DNA of 64,000 nucleotides from Hydractinia symbiolongicarpus (GCF_029227915.1 NC_079881.1:10044001-10108000); one strand, 5' to 3'; numbered from the stretch's first letter, positions 16,781 through 26,350 are shown. Numbers and translations are program-made. The notes: generated from the sequence alone by a model not told the origin.

Positions 16781-16853
16781 GATTCCGTAGTGTAGTGGTT
16801 ATCACGTGCGCTTAAGACGCGCAAGGTCCCCGGTTCGAGCCCGGGCGGAATCA
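16781..16853 (+). tRNA. Val-body tRNA with Leu anticodon AAG, unit 28
   Basis: Loop TTAAGAC in an otherwise consensus Val body. Confidence 0.85.
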
Positions 16854-16893
16854 TTGATGGTTCCGCGAAGCGAACCTCGGAAGAGCCTCTGTA

Positions 16894-16965
16894 GGTTCCA
16901 TAGTGTAATGGTTAGCACTCAGGACTCTGAATCCTACGATCCTAGTTCAAGTCTCCGTGGAACCT
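16894..16965 (+). tRNA. tRNA-Gln(CTG), unit 28
   Basis: G9A; TCCTAC stem end, CCTAG and CTCCG T-stem changes. Confidence 0.7.
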
Positions 16966-17096
16966 GTGCCACTAGTTGTGCCTCGGAAGGACTTATTGGG
17001 CGTTTGGAAGCAACGGCACTTGAAATATTTTAGTCATTTGCAAGAAGACATTGTAATAACAACGTTCTTCTAAAATGCATCGGATTAGGGCACAGT

Positions 17097-17169
17097 GCCT
17101 TGTTAGCGCAGTAGGCAGCGCGTCAGTCTCATAATCTGAAGGTCGTGTGTTCGATCCTCACACAGGGCA
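17097..17169 (+). tRNA. tRNA-Met(CAT), unit 28
   Basis: T-stem GTGTG mismatch. Confidence 0.8.
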
Positions 17170-17233
17170 AGGCTTTTAAAAGCCGCAGTGAATTAAATGT
17201 TTGACGCCTATTACAAAACTAGCACCTCAACAA

Positions 17234-17306
17234 TTATTCCGCCCGGGCTCGAACCGGGGACCTTGCGCGTGTGAAGCGCACGTGATAACCGCTACACTAC
17301 GGAATC
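17234..17306 (-). tRNA. tRNA-Val(CAC), unit 28
   Basis: C72A acceptor mismatch. Confidence 0.78.
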
Positions 17307-17397
17307 CAATGAATTTTGGAACCTATGACGAAGGAAAGCAATACAAGGCTAAAATAGCTAGAGAAAAAAGCAAAAACATGTCGCTTGTTAGTTGCCA

Positions 17398-17470
17398 GAT
17401 TCCGTAGTGTAGTGGCTATCACGTGCGCTTAACACGCGCAAGGTCCCCGGTTCGAGCCCGGGCGGAATCA
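17398..17470 (+). tRNA. tRNA-Val(AAC), unit 29
   Basis: One D-loop change (GGCTATC). Confidence 0.9.
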
Positions 17471-17510
17471 TTGATGTTTCCGCGAAGCGAACCTCGGAAG
17501 AGCCTCTGTA

Positions 17511-17582
17511 GGTTCCATGGTGTAATGGTTAGCACTCAGGACTCTGAATCCTGCGATCCGAGTTCAAGTCTCGGTGGAACCT
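17511..17582 (+). tRNA. tRNA-Gln(CTG), unit 29
   Basis: Consensus copy. Confidence 0.92.
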
Positions 17583-17713
17583 GTGCAGTTAGTTGTGCCT
17601 CGGAAGCACCTATTGGGCGTTTGGAAGCAACGGCACTTCAAATATTTTAGTCATTTGCAAGAAGACATTTTAATAACAACGTTCTTCTGAAATGCATCGA
17701 ATTAGGGCACAGT

Positions 17714-17786
17714 GCCTTGTTAGCGCAGTAGGCAGCCCGTCAGTCTCATAATCTGAAGGTCGTGAGTTCGATCCTCACACAGGGCA
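17714..17786 (+). tRNA. tRNA-Met(CAT), unit 29
   Basis: D-stem mismatch (GCCC). Confidence 0.8.
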
Positions 17787-17850
17787 AGGCTTTTAAAAGC
17801 CGCAGTGAATCAAATGTTTGACGCCTATTACAAAACTAGCAACTCAACAA

Positions 17851-17923
17851 TGATTCCGCCCGGGCTCGAACCGGGGACCTTGCGCGTGTGAAGCGCACGT
17901 GATAACTGCTACACTACGGAATC
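17851..17923 (-). tRNA. tRNA-Val(CAC), unit 29
   Basis: One D-loop change. Confidence 0.88.
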
Positions 17924-18014
17924 CAATGAATTTTGGAACCTATGACGAAGGAAAGCAATACAAGGTTAAAATAGCTAGAGAAAAAAGCAAAAACATGTCG
18001 CTTGTTAGTTGCCA

Positions 18015-18087
18015 GATTCCGTAGTGTAGTGGTTATCACGTGCGCTTAAGACGCGCAAGGTCCCCGGTTCGAGCCCGGGCGGAATCA
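18015..18087 (+). tRNA. Val-body tRNA with Leu anticodon AAG, unit 30
   Basis: Loop TTAAGAC in an otherwise consensus Val body. Confidence 0.85.
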
Positions 18088-18127
18088 TTGATGGTTCCGC
18101 GAAGCGAACCTCGGAAGAGCCTCTGTA

Positions 18128-18199
18128 GGTTCCATAGTGTAATGGTTAGCACTCAGGACTCTGAATCCTACGATCCTAGTTCAAGTCTCCGTGGAACCT
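18128..18199 (+). tRNA. tRNA-Gln(CTG), unit 30
   Basis: Same changes as unit 28. Confidence 0.7.
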
Positions 18200-18330
18200 G
18201 TGCCACTAGTTGTGCCTCGGAAGGACTTATTGGGCGTTTGGAAGCAACGGCACTTGAAATATTTTAGTCATTTGCAAGAAGACATTGTAATAACAACGTT
18301 CTTCTAAAATGCATCGGATTAGGGCACAGT

Positions 18331-18403
18331 GCCTTGTTAGCGCAGTAGGCAGCGCTTCAGTCTCATAATCTGAAGGGCGTGAGTTCGATCCTCACACAGG
18401 GCA
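18331..18403 (+). tRNA. tRNA-Met(CAT), unit 30
   Basis: GCGCTTCAG and GGGCG as in unit 24. Confidence 0.85.
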
Positions 18404-18467
18404 AGGCTTTTAAAAGCCGCAGTGAATCAAATGTTTGACGCCTATTACAAAACTAGCAACTCAACAA

Positions 18468-18540
18468 TGATTCCGCCCGGGCTCGAACCGGGGACCTTGC
18501 GCGTGTGAAGGGCACGTGATAACCGTTACACTACGGAATC
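18468..18540 (-). tRNA. tRNA-Val(CAC), unit 30
   Basis: Anticodon-stem mismatch (TGCCC) as in unit 24. Confidence 0.75.
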
Positions 18541-18631
18541 CAATGAATTTTGGAACCTATGACGAAGGAAAGCAATACAAGGCTAAAATAGCTGGAGAAA
18601 AAAGCAAAAACATGTCGCTTTTTAGTTACCA

Positions 18632-18704
18632 GATTCCGTAGTGTAGTGGTTATCACGTGCGCTTTACCCGCGCAAGGTCCCCGGTTCGAGCCCGGGCGGA
18701 ATCA
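18632..18704 (+). tRNA. tRNA-Val(TAC), unit 31
   Basis: Loop TTTACCC as in unit 25. Confidence 0.78.
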
Positions 18705-18744
18705 TTGATGTTTCCGCGAAGCGAACCTCGGAAGAGCCTCTGTA

Positions 18745-18816
18745 GGTTCCATGGTGTAATGGTTAGCACTCAGGACTCTGAATCCTGCGATCCGAGTTCA
18801 AGTCTCGGTGGAACCT
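18745..18816 (+). tRNA. tRNA-Gln(CTG), unit 31
   Basis: Consensus copy. Confidence 0.92.
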
Positions 18817-18947
18817 GTGCCGTTATTTGTGCCTCGGAAGCACCTATTGGGCGTTTGGAAGCAACGGCACTTCAAATATTTTAGTCATTTGTAAGAAGAC
18901 ATTGTAATAACAACGTTCTTCTGAAATGCATCGGATTAGGGCACAGT

Positions 18948-19020
18948 GCTTTGTTAGCGCAGTAGGCAGCGCGTCAGTCTCATAATCTGAAGGTCGTGAG
19001 TTCAATCCTCACATAGGGCT
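18948..19020 (+). tRNA. tRNA-Met(CAT), unit 31
   Basis: Acceptor and T-loop changes (GCTTTGT, TTCAATC); discriminator T. Confidence 0.65.
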
Positions 19021-19084
19021 AGGCTTTTAAAAGCCGCAGTGAATCAAATGTTTGACGCCTATTACAAAAGTAGCAACTCAACAA

Positions 19085-19157
19085 TGATTCTGCCCGGGCT
19101 CGAACCGGGGACCTGGGGCGTGTGAAGCGCACGTGATAACCGCTACACTACGGAATC
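19085..19157 (-). tRNA. tRNA-Val(CAC), unit 31
   Basis: Anticodon stem GCCCC and acceptor wobble. Confidence 0.68.
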
Positions 19158-19248
19158 CAATGAATTTTGGAACCGATGACAAAGGAAAGCAATACAAGGC
19201 TAAAATAGCTAGAGAAAAAAGCAAAAACATGTCGCTTGTTAGTTGCCA

Positions 19249-19321
19249 GATTCCGTAGTGTAGTGGTTATCACGTGCGCTTAACACGCGCAAGGTCCCCG
19301 GTTCGAGCCCGGGCGGAATCA
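19249..19321 (+). tRNA. tRNA-Val(AAC), unit 32
   Basis: Consensus copy. Confidence 0.92.
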
Positions 19322-19361
19322 TTGATGTTTCCGTGAAGCGAACCTCGGAAGAGCCTCTGTA

Positions 19362-19433
19362 GGTTTCATGGTGTAATGGTTAGCACTCAGGACTCTGAAT
19401 CCTGCGATCCAAGTTCAAGTCTCGGTGGAACCT
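19362..19433 (+). tRNA. tRNA-Gln(CTG), unit 32
   Basis: Acceptor wobble (GGTTTCA); T-stem CCAAG. Confidence 0.78.
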
Positions 19434-19564
19434 GTGCCGTTATTTGTGCCTCGGAAGCACCTATTGGGCGTTTGGAAGCAACGGCACTTCAAATATTTTA
19501 GTCATTTGCAAGAAGACATTGTAATAACAACGTTCTTCTGAAATGCATCAGATTAGTGCACAGT

Positions 19565-19637
19565 GCCTTGTTAGCGCAGTAGGCAGCGCGTCAAACTCAT
19601 GATCTGAAGGCCGTGAATTCGATCCTCACACGGGGCA
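19565..19637 (+). tRNA. tRNA-Met(CAT), unit 32
   Basis: Same TCAAA stem damage as unit 25. Confidence 0.6.
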
Positions 19638-19701
19638 AGGCTTTTAAAAGCCGCAGCGAATCAAATGTTCGACGCCTATTACAGAACTAGCAACTCAACA
19701 A

Positions 19702-19774
19702 TGATTCCGCCCGGGCTCGAACCGGGGATCTTGCGCGTGTGAAGCGCACGTGATAACCGCTACACTACGGAATC
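19702..19774 (-). tRNA. tRNA-Val(CAC), unit 32
   Basis: One variable-loop change. Confidence 0.88.
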
Positions 19775-19865
19775 CAATGAATTTTGGAACCTATGACGAA
19801 GGAAAGCAATACAAGCCTAAAATAGCTAGAGGTAAAAGCAAAAACATGTCGCTTTTTAGTTGCCA

Positions 19866-19938
19866 GATTCCGTAGTGTAGTGGTTATCACGTGCGCTAAA
19901 CACGCGCAATGTCCCCGGTTTGAGCCCGGGCGGAATCA
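19866..19938 (+). tRNA. tRNA-Val(AAC), unit 33
   Basis: U33 replaced by A; C56T. Both are normally invariant, so function is doubtful. Confidence 0.6.
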
Positions 19939-19978
19939 TTGATGTTTCCGGGAAGCGAACCTCGGAAGAGCCTCTGTA

Positions 19979-20050
19979 GGTTCCATGGTGTAATGGTTAG
20001 CACTCAGGACTCTGAATCCTGCGATCCTAGTTCAAGTCTCGGTGGAACCT
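19979..20050 (+). tRNA. tRNA-Gln(CTG), unit 33
   Basis: T-stem CCTAG. Confidence 0.82.
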
Positions 20051-20181
20051 GTGCCCTTAGTTGTGCCTCGGAAGCACCTATTGGGCGTTTGGAAGCAACG
20101 GCACTTCAAATATTTTAGTCATTTGCAAGAAGACATTGTAATAACAACGTTCTTCTGAAATGCATCGGATTAGGGCACAGT

Positions 20182-20254
20182 GCCTTGTTAGGGCAGTAGG
20201 CAGCGCGTCCGTCTCATAATCTGAAGGTCGTGAGTTCGATCCTCACACAGGGCA
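20182..20254 (+). tRNA. tRNA-Met(CAT), unit 33
   Basis: D-stem GGGC and anticodon stem TCCGT mismatches. Confidence 0.68.
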
Positions 20255-20318
20255 AGGCTTTTAAAAGCCGCAGTGAATCAAATGTTTGACGCCTATTACA
20301 AAACTAGCAACTCAACAA

Positions 20319-20391
20319 TGACTCCGCCCGGGCTCGAACCGGGGACCTTGCGCGTGTGAAGCGCACGTGATAACCGCTACACTACGGAATC
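20319..20391 (-). tRNA. tRNA-Val(CAC), unit 33
   Basis: Acceptor wobble 3-70. Confidence 0.87.
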
Positions 20392-20482
20392 CAATGAATT
20401 TTGGAACCGATGACGAAGGAAAGCAATACAAGGCTAAAATAGCTAGAGAAAAAAGCAAAAACATGTCGCTTGTTAGTTGGCA

Positions 20483-20555
20483 GATTCCGCAGTGTAGTGG
20501 TTATCACGTGCACTTAACACGCGCAAGGTCCCCGGTTCGAGCCCGGGCGGAATCA
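20483..20555 (+). tRNA. tRNA-Val(AAC), unit 34
   Basis: Anticodon-stem mismatch (TGCAC/GCGCA). Confidence 0.76.
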
Positions 20556-20595
20556 TTGATGTTTCCGCGAAGCGAACCTCGGAAGAGCCTCTGTG

Positions 20596-20667
20596 GGTTC
20601 CATGGTGTAATGGTTAGCACTCAGGACTCTGAATCCTGCGGTCCGAGTTCAAGTCTTGGTGGAACCT
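20596..20667 (+). tRNA. tRNA-Gln(CTG), unit 34
   Basis: T-stem wobble (CTTGG). Confidence 0.83.
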
Positions 20668-20798
20668 GTGCCGTTAGTTGTGCCTCGGAAGCACCTATTG
20701 GGCGTTTGGAAGCAACGGCACTTCAAATATTTTAGTCATTTGCAAGAAGACATTGTAATAACAACGTTCTTCTGAAATGCATCGGATTAGGGCACAGT

Positions 20799-20871
20799 GC
20801 CTTGTTAGCACAGTAGGCAGCGCGTCAGTCTCATAATCTGAAGGTTGTGTGTTCGATCCTCACACAGGGCA
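20799..20871 (+). tRNA. tRNA-Met(CAT), unit 34
   Basis: D-stem GCAC; T-stem GTGTG. Confidence 0.7.
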
Positions 20872-20935
20872 AGGCTTTTAAAAGCCGCAGTGAATTAAAT
20901 GTTTGACGCCTATTACAAAACTAGCACCTCAACAA

Positions 20936-21008
20936 TTATTCCGCCCGGGCTCGAACCGGGGACCTTGCGCGTGTGAAGCGCACGTGATAACCGCTACACT
21001 ACGGAATC
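20936..21008 (-). tRNA. tRNA-Val(CAC), unit 34
   Basis: C72A acceptor mismatch. Confidence 0.78.
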
Positions 21009-21099
21009 CAATGAATTTTGGAACCTATGACGAAGGAAAGCAATACAAGGCTAAATTAGCTAGAGAAAAAAGCAAAAACATGTCGCTTGTTAGTTGCCA

Positions 21100-21172
21100 G
21101 ATTCCGTAGTGTAGTGGTTATCACGTGCGCTTAACACGCGCAAGGTCCCCGGTTCGAGCCCGGGCGGAATCA
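21100..21172 (+). tRNA. tRNA-Val(AAC), unit 35
   Basis: Consensus copy. Confidence 0.92.
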
Positions 21173-21212
21173 TTGATGTTTCCGCGAAGCGAACCTCGGA
21201 AGAGCCTCTGTA

Positions 21213-21284
21213 GGTTCCATGGTGTAATGGTTAGCACTCAGGACTCTGAATCCTGCGATCCGAGTTCAAGTCTCGGTGGAACCT
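21213..21284 (+). tRNA. tRNA-Gln(CTG), unit 35
   Basis: Consensus copy. Confidence 0.92.
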
Positions 21285-21415
21285 GTGCAGTTAGTTGTGC
21301 CTCGGAAGCACCTATTGGGCGTTTGGAAGCAACGGCACTTCAAATATTTTAGTCATTTGCAAGAAGACATTTTAATAACAACGTTCTTCTGAAATGCATC
21401 GGATTAGGGCACAGT

Positions 21416-21488
21416 GCCTTGTTAGCGCAGTAGGCAGCCCGTCAGTCTCATAATCTGAAGGTCGTGAGTTCGATCCTCACACAGTGCA
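21416..21488 (+). tRNA. tRNA-Met(CAT), unit 35
   Basis: D-stem GCCC; acceptor ACAGTGC mismatch. Confidence 0.7.
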
Positions 21489-21552
21489 AGGCTTTTAAAA
21501 GCCGCAGTGAATCAAATGTTTGACGCCTATTACAAAACTAGCAACTCAACAA

Positions 21553-21625
21553 TGATTGCGCCCGGGCTCGAACCGGGGACCTTGCGCGTGTGAAGCGCAC
21601 GTGATAACTGCTACACTACGGAATC
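21553..21625 (-). tRNA. tRNA-Val(CAC), unit 35
   Basis: Acceptor mismatch (CGCAATC). Confidence 0.78.
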
Positions 21626-21716
21626 CAATGAATTTTGGAACCTATGACGAAGGAAAGCAATACAAGGTTAAAATAGCTAGAGAAAAAAGCAAAAACATGT
21701 CGCTTGTTAGTTGCCA

Positions 21717-21789
21717 GATTCCGTAGTGTAGTGGTTATCACGTGCGCTTAAGACGCGCAAGGTCCCCGGTTCGAGCCCGGGCGGAATCA
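21717..21789 (+). tRNA. Val-body tRNA with Leu anticodon AAG, unit 36
   Basis: Loop TTAAGAC in an otherwise consensus Val body. Confidence 0.85.
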
Positions 21790-21829
21790 TTGATGGTTCC
21801 GCGAAGCGAACCTCGGAAGAGCCTCTGTA

Positions 21830-21901
21830 GGTTCCATAGTGTAATGGTTAGCACTCAGGACTCTGAATCCTACGATCCTAGTTCAAGTCTCCGTGGAACC
21901 T
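21830..21901 (+). tRNA. tRNA-Gln(CTG), unit 36
   Basis: Same changes as unit 28. Confidence 0.7.
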
Positions 21902-22032
21902 GTGCCACTAGTTGTGCCTGGGAAGCACTTATTGGGCGTTTGGAAGCAACGGCACTTGAAATATTTTAGTCATTTGCAAGAAGACATTGTAATAACAACG
22001 TTCTTCTAAAATGCATCGGATTAGGGCACAGT

Positions 22033-22105
22033 ACCTTGTTAGCGCAGTAGGCAGCGCGTCACTCTCATAATCTGAAGGTCGTGAGTTCGGTCCTCACACA
22101 GGGCA
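22033..22105 (+). tRNA. tRNA-Met(CAT), unit 36
   Basis: G1A (A1-C72 mismatch) and stem TCACT. Confidence 0.65.
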
Positions 22106-22169
22106 AGGCTTTTAAAAGCCGCAGTGAATCAAATGTTTGACGCCTATTACAAAACTAGCAACTCAACAA

Positions 22170-22242
22170 TGATTCCGCCCGGGCTCGAACCGGGGACCTT
22201 GGGCGTGTGAAGCGCACGTGATAACCGCTACTCTACGGAATC
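22170..22242 (-). tRNA. tRNA-Val(CAC), unit 36
   Basis: Anticodon-stem mismatch (GCCCA). Confidence 0.75.
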
Positions 22243-22333
22243 CAATGAATTTTGGAACCTATGACGAAGGAAAGTAATACAAGGCTAAAATAGCTAGAGA
22301 AAAAAGCAAAAACATGTCGCTTGTTAGTTGCCA

Positions 22334-22406
22334 GATTCCGTAGTGTAGTGGTTATCACGTGCGCTTAACACGCGCAAGGTCCCCGGTTCGAGCCCGGGCG
22401 GAATCA
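22334..22406 (+). tRNA. tRNA-Val(AAC), unit 37
   Basis: Consensus copy. Confidence 0.92.
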
Positions 22407-22446
22407 TTGATGGTTCCGCGAAGCGAACCTCGGAAGAGCCTCTGTA

Positions 22447-22518
22447 GGTTCCATAGTGTAATGGTTAGCACTCAGGACTCTGAATCCTGCGATCCGAGTT
22501 CAAGTCTCGGTGGAACCT
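22447..22518 (+). tRNA. tRNA-Gln(CTG), unit 37
   Basis: G9A only. Confidence 0.88.
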
Positions 22519-22649
22519 GTGCCGTTAGTTGTGCTTCGGAAGCACCTATTGGGCGTTTGGAAGCAACGGCACTTGAAATATTTTAGTCATTTGCAAGAAG
22601 ACATTGTAATAACAACGTTCTTCTGAAATGCATCGGATTCGGGCACAGT

Positions 22650-22722
22650 GCCTTGTTAGCGCAGTAGGCAGCGCGTCAGTCTCATAATCTGAAGGTCGTG
22701 AGTTCGATCCTCACACAGGGCA
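22650..22722 (+). tRNA. tRNA-Met(CAT), unit 37
   Basis: Consensus copy. Confidence 0.92.
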
Positions 22723-22786
22723 AGGCTTTTAAAAGCCGCAGTGAATCAAATGTTTGACGCCTATTACAAAACTAGCAACTCAACAA

Positions 22787-22859
22787 TGATTCCGAACGGG
22801 CTCGAACCGGGGACCTTGCGCGTGTGAAGCGCACGTGATAACCGCTACACTACGGAATC
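22787..22859 (-). tRNA. tRNA-Val(CAC), unit 37
   Basis: T-stem changes (CCCGTTC). Confidence 0.75.
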
Positions 22860-22950
22860 CAATGAATTTTGGAACCTATGACTAAGGAAAGCAATACAAG
22901 GCTAAAATAGCTAGAGAAAAAAGCAAAAACATGTCGCTTGTTAGTTGCCA

Positions 22951-23023
22951 GATTCCGTAGTGTAGTGGTTATCCCGTGCGCTTGACACGCGCAAGGTCCC
23001 CGGTTCGAGCCCGGGCGGAATCA
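22951..23023 (+). tRNA. tRNA-Val(GAC), unit 38
   Basis: Loop TTGACAC gives GAC, an anticodon normally absent from eukaryotic Val sets, where A34 is used. D-stem change ATCCC. Confidence 0.8.
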
Positions 23024-23063
23024 TTGATGTTTCCGCGAAGCGAACCTCGGAAGAGCCTCTGTA

Positions 23064-23135
23064 GGTTCCATGGTGTAATGGTTAGCACTCATGACTCTGA
23101 ATCCTGCGATCCGAGTTCAAGTCTCGGTGGAACCT
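23064..23135 (+). tRNA. tRNA-Gln(CTG), unit 38
   Basis: Anticodon-stem mismatch (CATGA). Confidence 0.75.
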
Positions 23136-23266
23136 GTGCCATTAGTTGTGCCTCGGAAGCACCTATTGGGCGTTTGGAAGCAACGGCACTTCAAATATTT
23201 TAGTCATTTGCAGGAAGACATTGTAATAACAACGTTCTTCTGAAATGCATCGGATTAGGGCACAGT

Positions 23267-23339
23267 GCCTTGTTAGCGCAGTAGGCAGCGCGTCAGTCTC
23301 ATAATCTGAAGGTCGTGAGTTCGATCCTCACACAGGGCA
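23267..23339 (+). tRNA. tRNA-Met(CAT), unit 38
   Basis: Consensus copy. Confidence 0.92.
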
Positions 23340-23403
23340 AGGCTTTTAAAAGCCGCACTGAATCAAATGTTTGACGCCTATTACAAAACTAGCAACTCAA
23401 CAA

Positions 23404-23476
23404 TGATTCCGCCCGGGCTCGAACCAGGGACCTTGCGCGTGTGAAGCGCACGTGATAACCGCTACACTACGTAATC
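23404..23476 (-). tRNA. tRNA-Val(CAC), unit 38
   Basis: T-stem and acceptor changes. Confidence 0.75.
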
Positions 23477-23567
23477 CAATGAATTTTGGAACCTATGACG
23501 AAGGAAAGCAATACAAGGCTAAAATAGCTAGAGAAAAAAGCAAAAACATGTCGCTTGTTAGTTGCCA

Positions 23568-23640
23568 GATTCCGTAGTGTAGTGGTTATCACGTGCGCTT
23601 AACACGCGCAAGGTCCCCGGTTCGAGCCCGGGCCGAATCA
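23568..23640 (+). tRNA. tRNA-Val(AAC), unit 39
   Basis: Acceptor mismatch (CCGAATC). Confidence 0.78.
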
Positions 23641-23680
23641 TTGATGTTTCCGCGAAGCGAACCTCGGAAGAGCCTCTGTA

Positions 23681-23752
23681 GGTTCCATGGTGTAATGGTT
23701 AGCACTCAGAACTCCGAATCCTGCGATCCGAGTTCAAGTCTCGGTGGAACCT
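23681..23752 (+). tRNA. Gln-body tRNA with Arg anticodon CCG, unit 39
   Basis: Loop CTCCGAA: T35C turns CTG into CCG, which would read CGG arginine codons. Anticodon stem CAGAA has a mismatch. Likely non-functional or mischarging. Confidence 0.7.
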
Positions 23753-23883
23753 GTGCAGTTAGTTGTGCCTCGGAAGCACCTATTGGGCGTTTGGAAGCAA
23801 CGGCACTTGAAATATTTTAGTCAATTGCAAGAAGACATTGTAATAACAACGTTCTTCTGAAATGCATCGGATTAGGGCACAGT

Positions 23884-23956
23884 GCCTTGTTAGCGCAGTA
23901 GGCAGCGCGTCAGTCTCATAATCTGAAGGTCGTGAGTTCGATCCTCACACAGGGCA
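23884..23956 (+). tRNA. tRNA-Met(CAT), unit 39
   Basis: Consensus copy. Confidence 0.92.
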
Positions 23957-24020
23957 AAGCTTTTAAAAGCCGCAGGGAATCAAATGTTTGACGCCTATTA
24001 CAAAACTAGCAACTCAACAA

Positions 24021-24093
24021 TGATTCCGCCCGGGCTCGAATTAGGGACCTTGCGCGTGTGAAGCGCACGTGATAACTGCTACACTACGGAATC
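24021..24093 (-). tRNA. tRNA-Val(CAC), unit 39
   Basis: T-stem 5' strand CCTAA; disrupted. Confidence 0.65.
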
Positions 24094-24184
24094 CAATGAA
24101 TTTTGGAACCTATGACGAAGGAAAGCAATACAAGGCTAAATAAGCTAGAGAAAAAAGCAAAAACATGTCGCTTGTTAGTTCCCA

Positions 24185-24257
24185 GATTCCGTAGTGTAGT
24201 GGTTATCACGTGCGCTTAACACGCGCAAGGTCCCTGGTTCGAGCCCGGGCGGAATCA
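24185..24257 (+). tRNA. tRNA-Val(AAC), unit 40
   Basis: T-stem wobble (CCTGG). Confidence 0.87.
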
Positions 24258-24297
24258 TTGATGTTTCCGCGAAGCGAACCTCGGAAGAGCCTCTGTA

Positions 24298-24369
24298 GGT
24301 TCCATGGTGTAATGGTTAGCACTCAGGACTCTGAATCCTGCGATCCGAGTTCAAGTCTCGGTGGAACCT
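24298..24369 (+). tRNA. tRNA-Gln(CTG), unit 40
   Basis: Consensus copy. Confidence 0.92.
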
Positions 24370-24500
24370 GTGCCGTTAGTTGTGCCTCGGAAGCACCTAT
24401 TGGGCGTTTGGAAGCAACGGCACTTCAAATATTTTAGTCATTTGCAAGAAGACATTGTAATAACAACGTTCTTCTGAAATGCATCGGATTAGGGCACAGT

Positions 24501-24573
24501 GCCTTGTTAGCGCAGTAGGCAGCGCGTAAGTCTCATAATCTGAAGGTCGTGAGTTCGATCCTCACACAGGGCA
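24501..24573 (+). tRNA. tRNA-Met(CAT), unit 40
   Basis: Anticodon-stem mismatch (TAAGT). Confidence 0.76.
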
Positions 24574-24637
24574 AGGCTTTTAAAAGCCGCAGTGAATCAA
24601 ATGTTTGACGCCTATTAAAAAACTAGCAACTCAACAA

Positions 24638-24710
24638 TGATTCCGTCCGGGCTCGAACCGGGGACCTTGCGCGTGTGAAGCGCACGTGATAACCGCTACA
24701 CTACGGAATC
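24638..24710 (-). tRNA. tRNA-Val(CAC), unit 40
   Basis: One acceptor/T-stem junction change. Confidence 0.85.
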
Positions 24711-24801
24711 CAATGAATTTTGGAACCTATGACGAAGGAAAGCAATACAAGGCTAAAATAGCTAGAGAAAAAAGCAAAAACATGTCGGTTGTTAGTTGCC
24801 A

Positions 24802-24874
24802 GATTCCGTAGTGTAGTGGTTATCACGTGCGCTTTACACGCGCAAGGTCCCCGGTTCGAGCCCGGGCGGAATCA
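24802..24874 (+). tRNA. tRNA-Val(TAC), unit 41
   Basis: Consensus body. Confidence 0.92.
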
Positions 24875-24914
24875 TTGATGTTTCCGCGAAGCGAATCTCG
24901 GAAGAGCCTCTGTA

Positions 24915-24986
24915 GGTTCCATGGTGTAATGGTTAGCACTCAGGACTCTGAATCCTGCGATCCGAGTTCAAGTCTAGGTGGAACCT
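24915..24986 (+). tRNA. tRNA-Gln(CTG), unit 41
   Basis: T-stem CTAGG mismatch. Confidence 0.82.
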
Positions 24987-25117
24987 GTGCCGTTAGTTGT
25001 GCCTTGGAAGCACCTATTGGGCGTTTGGAAGCAACGGCACTTCAAATATTTTAGTCATTTGCAAGAAGACATTGTAATAACAACGTTCTTCTGAAATGCA
25101 TCGGATTAGGGCACAGT

Positions 25118-25190
25118 GCCTTGTTAGCGCAGTAGGCAGCGCGTCAGTCTCATAATCTGAAGGTCGTGAGTTCGATCCTCGCACAGGGCA
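25118..25190 (+). tRNA. tRNA-Met(CAT), unit 41
   Basis: T-stem CTCGC. Confidence 0.84.
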
Positions 25191-25254
25191 AGGCTTTTAA
25201 AAGCCGCAGTGAATCAAATGTTTGACGCCTATTACAAAACTAGCAACTCAACAA

Positions 25255-25327
25255 TGATTCCGCCCGGGCTCGAACCGGGGACCTCGCGCGTCTGAAGCGC
25301 ACGTGATAACCGCTACACTACGGAATC
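25255..25327 (-). tRNA. Val-body tRNA with Leu anticodon CAG, unit 41
   Basis: Loop TTCAGAC: C36G turns CAC into CAG (CTG leucine codons). Stems otherwise intact; no long variable arm. Confidence 0.82.
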
Positions 25328-25417
25328 CAATGAATTTTGGAACCGATGACAAAGGAAAGCAATACAAGGCTAAAATAGCTAGAGAAAAAAGCAAAACATG
25401 TCGCTTGTCAGTTGCCA

Positions 25418-25490
25418 GATTCCGTAGTGTAGTGGTTATCACGTGCGCTTAAGACGCGCAAGGTCCCCGCTTCGAGCCCGGGCGGAATCA
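25418..25490 (+). tRNA. Val-body tRNA with Leu anticodon AAG, unit 42
   Basis: Loop TTAAGAC; T-stem mismatch (CCCGC). Confidence 0.75.
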
Positions 25491-25530
25491 TTGATGTTTC
25501 CGCGAAGCAAACCTCGGAAGAGCCTCTGTA

Positions 25531-25602
25531 GGTTCCATGGTGTAATGGTTAGCACTCAGGACTCTGAATCCTGCGATCCGAGTTCAAGTCTCGGTGGAAC
25601 CT
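25531..25602 (+). tRNA. tRNA-Gln(CTG), unit 42
   Basis: Consensus copy. Confidence 0.92.
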
Positions 25603-25733
25603 GTGACGTTAGTTGTGCCTCGGAAGCACCTATTGGGCGTTTGGAAGCAACTGCACTTAAAATATTTTAGTCATTTGCAAGAAGACATTGTAATAACAAC
25701 GTTCTTCTAAAATGCATCGGATTAGGGCACAGT

Positions 25734-25806
25734 ACCTTGTTAGCGCAGTAGGCAGCGCGTCACTCTCATAATCTGAAGGTCGTGAGTTCGATCCTCACAC
25801 AGGGCA
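25734..25806 (+). tRNA. tRNA-Met(CAT), unit 42
   Basis: G1A and TCACT as in unit 36. Confidence 0.65.
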
Positions 25807-25870
25807 AGGCTTTTAAAAGCCGCAGTGAATCAAATGTTTGACGCCTATTACAAAACTAGCAACTCAACAA

Positions 25871-25943
25871 TGATTCCGCCCGGGCTCGAACCTGGGACCT
25901 TGGGCGTGTGAAGCGCACGTGATAACCGCTACTCTACGGAATC
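25871..25943 (-). tRNA. tRNA-Val(CAC), unit 42
   Basis: T-stem and anticodon-stem mismatches. Confidence 0.7.
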
Positions 25944-26034
25944 CAATGAATTTTGGAACCTATGACGAAGGAAAGTAATACAAGGCTAAAATAGCTAGAG
26001 AAAAAAGCAAAAACATGTCGCTTGTTAGTTGCCA

Positions 26035-26107
26035 GATTCCGTAGTGTAGTGGTTATCACGTGCGCTTAACACGCGCAAGGTCCCCGGTTCGAGCCCGGGC
26101 GGAATCA
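26035..26107 (+). tRNA. tRNA-Val(AAC), unit 43
   Basis: Consensus copy. Confidence 0.92.
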
Positions 26108-26147
26108 TTGATGGTTCCGCGAAGCGAACCTCGGAAGAGCCTCTGTA

Positions 26148-26219
26148 GGTTCCATAGTGTAATGGTTAGCACTCAGGACTCTGAATCCTGCGATCCGAGT
26201 TCAAGTCTCGGTGGAACCT
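26148..26219 (+). tRNA. tRNA-Gln(CTG), unit 43
   Basis: G9A only. Confidence 0.88.
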
Positions 26220-26350
26220 GTGCCGTTAGTTGTGCTTCGGAAGCACCTATTGGGCGTTTGGAAGCAACGGCACTTGAAATATTTTAGTCATTTGCAAGAA
26301 GACATTGTAATAACAACGTTCTTCTGAAATGCATCGGATTCGGGCACAGT

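Larger units (their letters stand above)
16164..18631. repeat. Higher-order repeat, 2 x 1234 bp (units 27-28, 29-30), third copy at 21100-22333
   Basis: Shared markers: GCAGCCCGTC in Met and ATAACTGCT in Val(-) of units 27, 29 and 35. Units 28, 30 and 36 share the AAG anticodon and TCTCCGTGG in Gln. Confidence 0.88.
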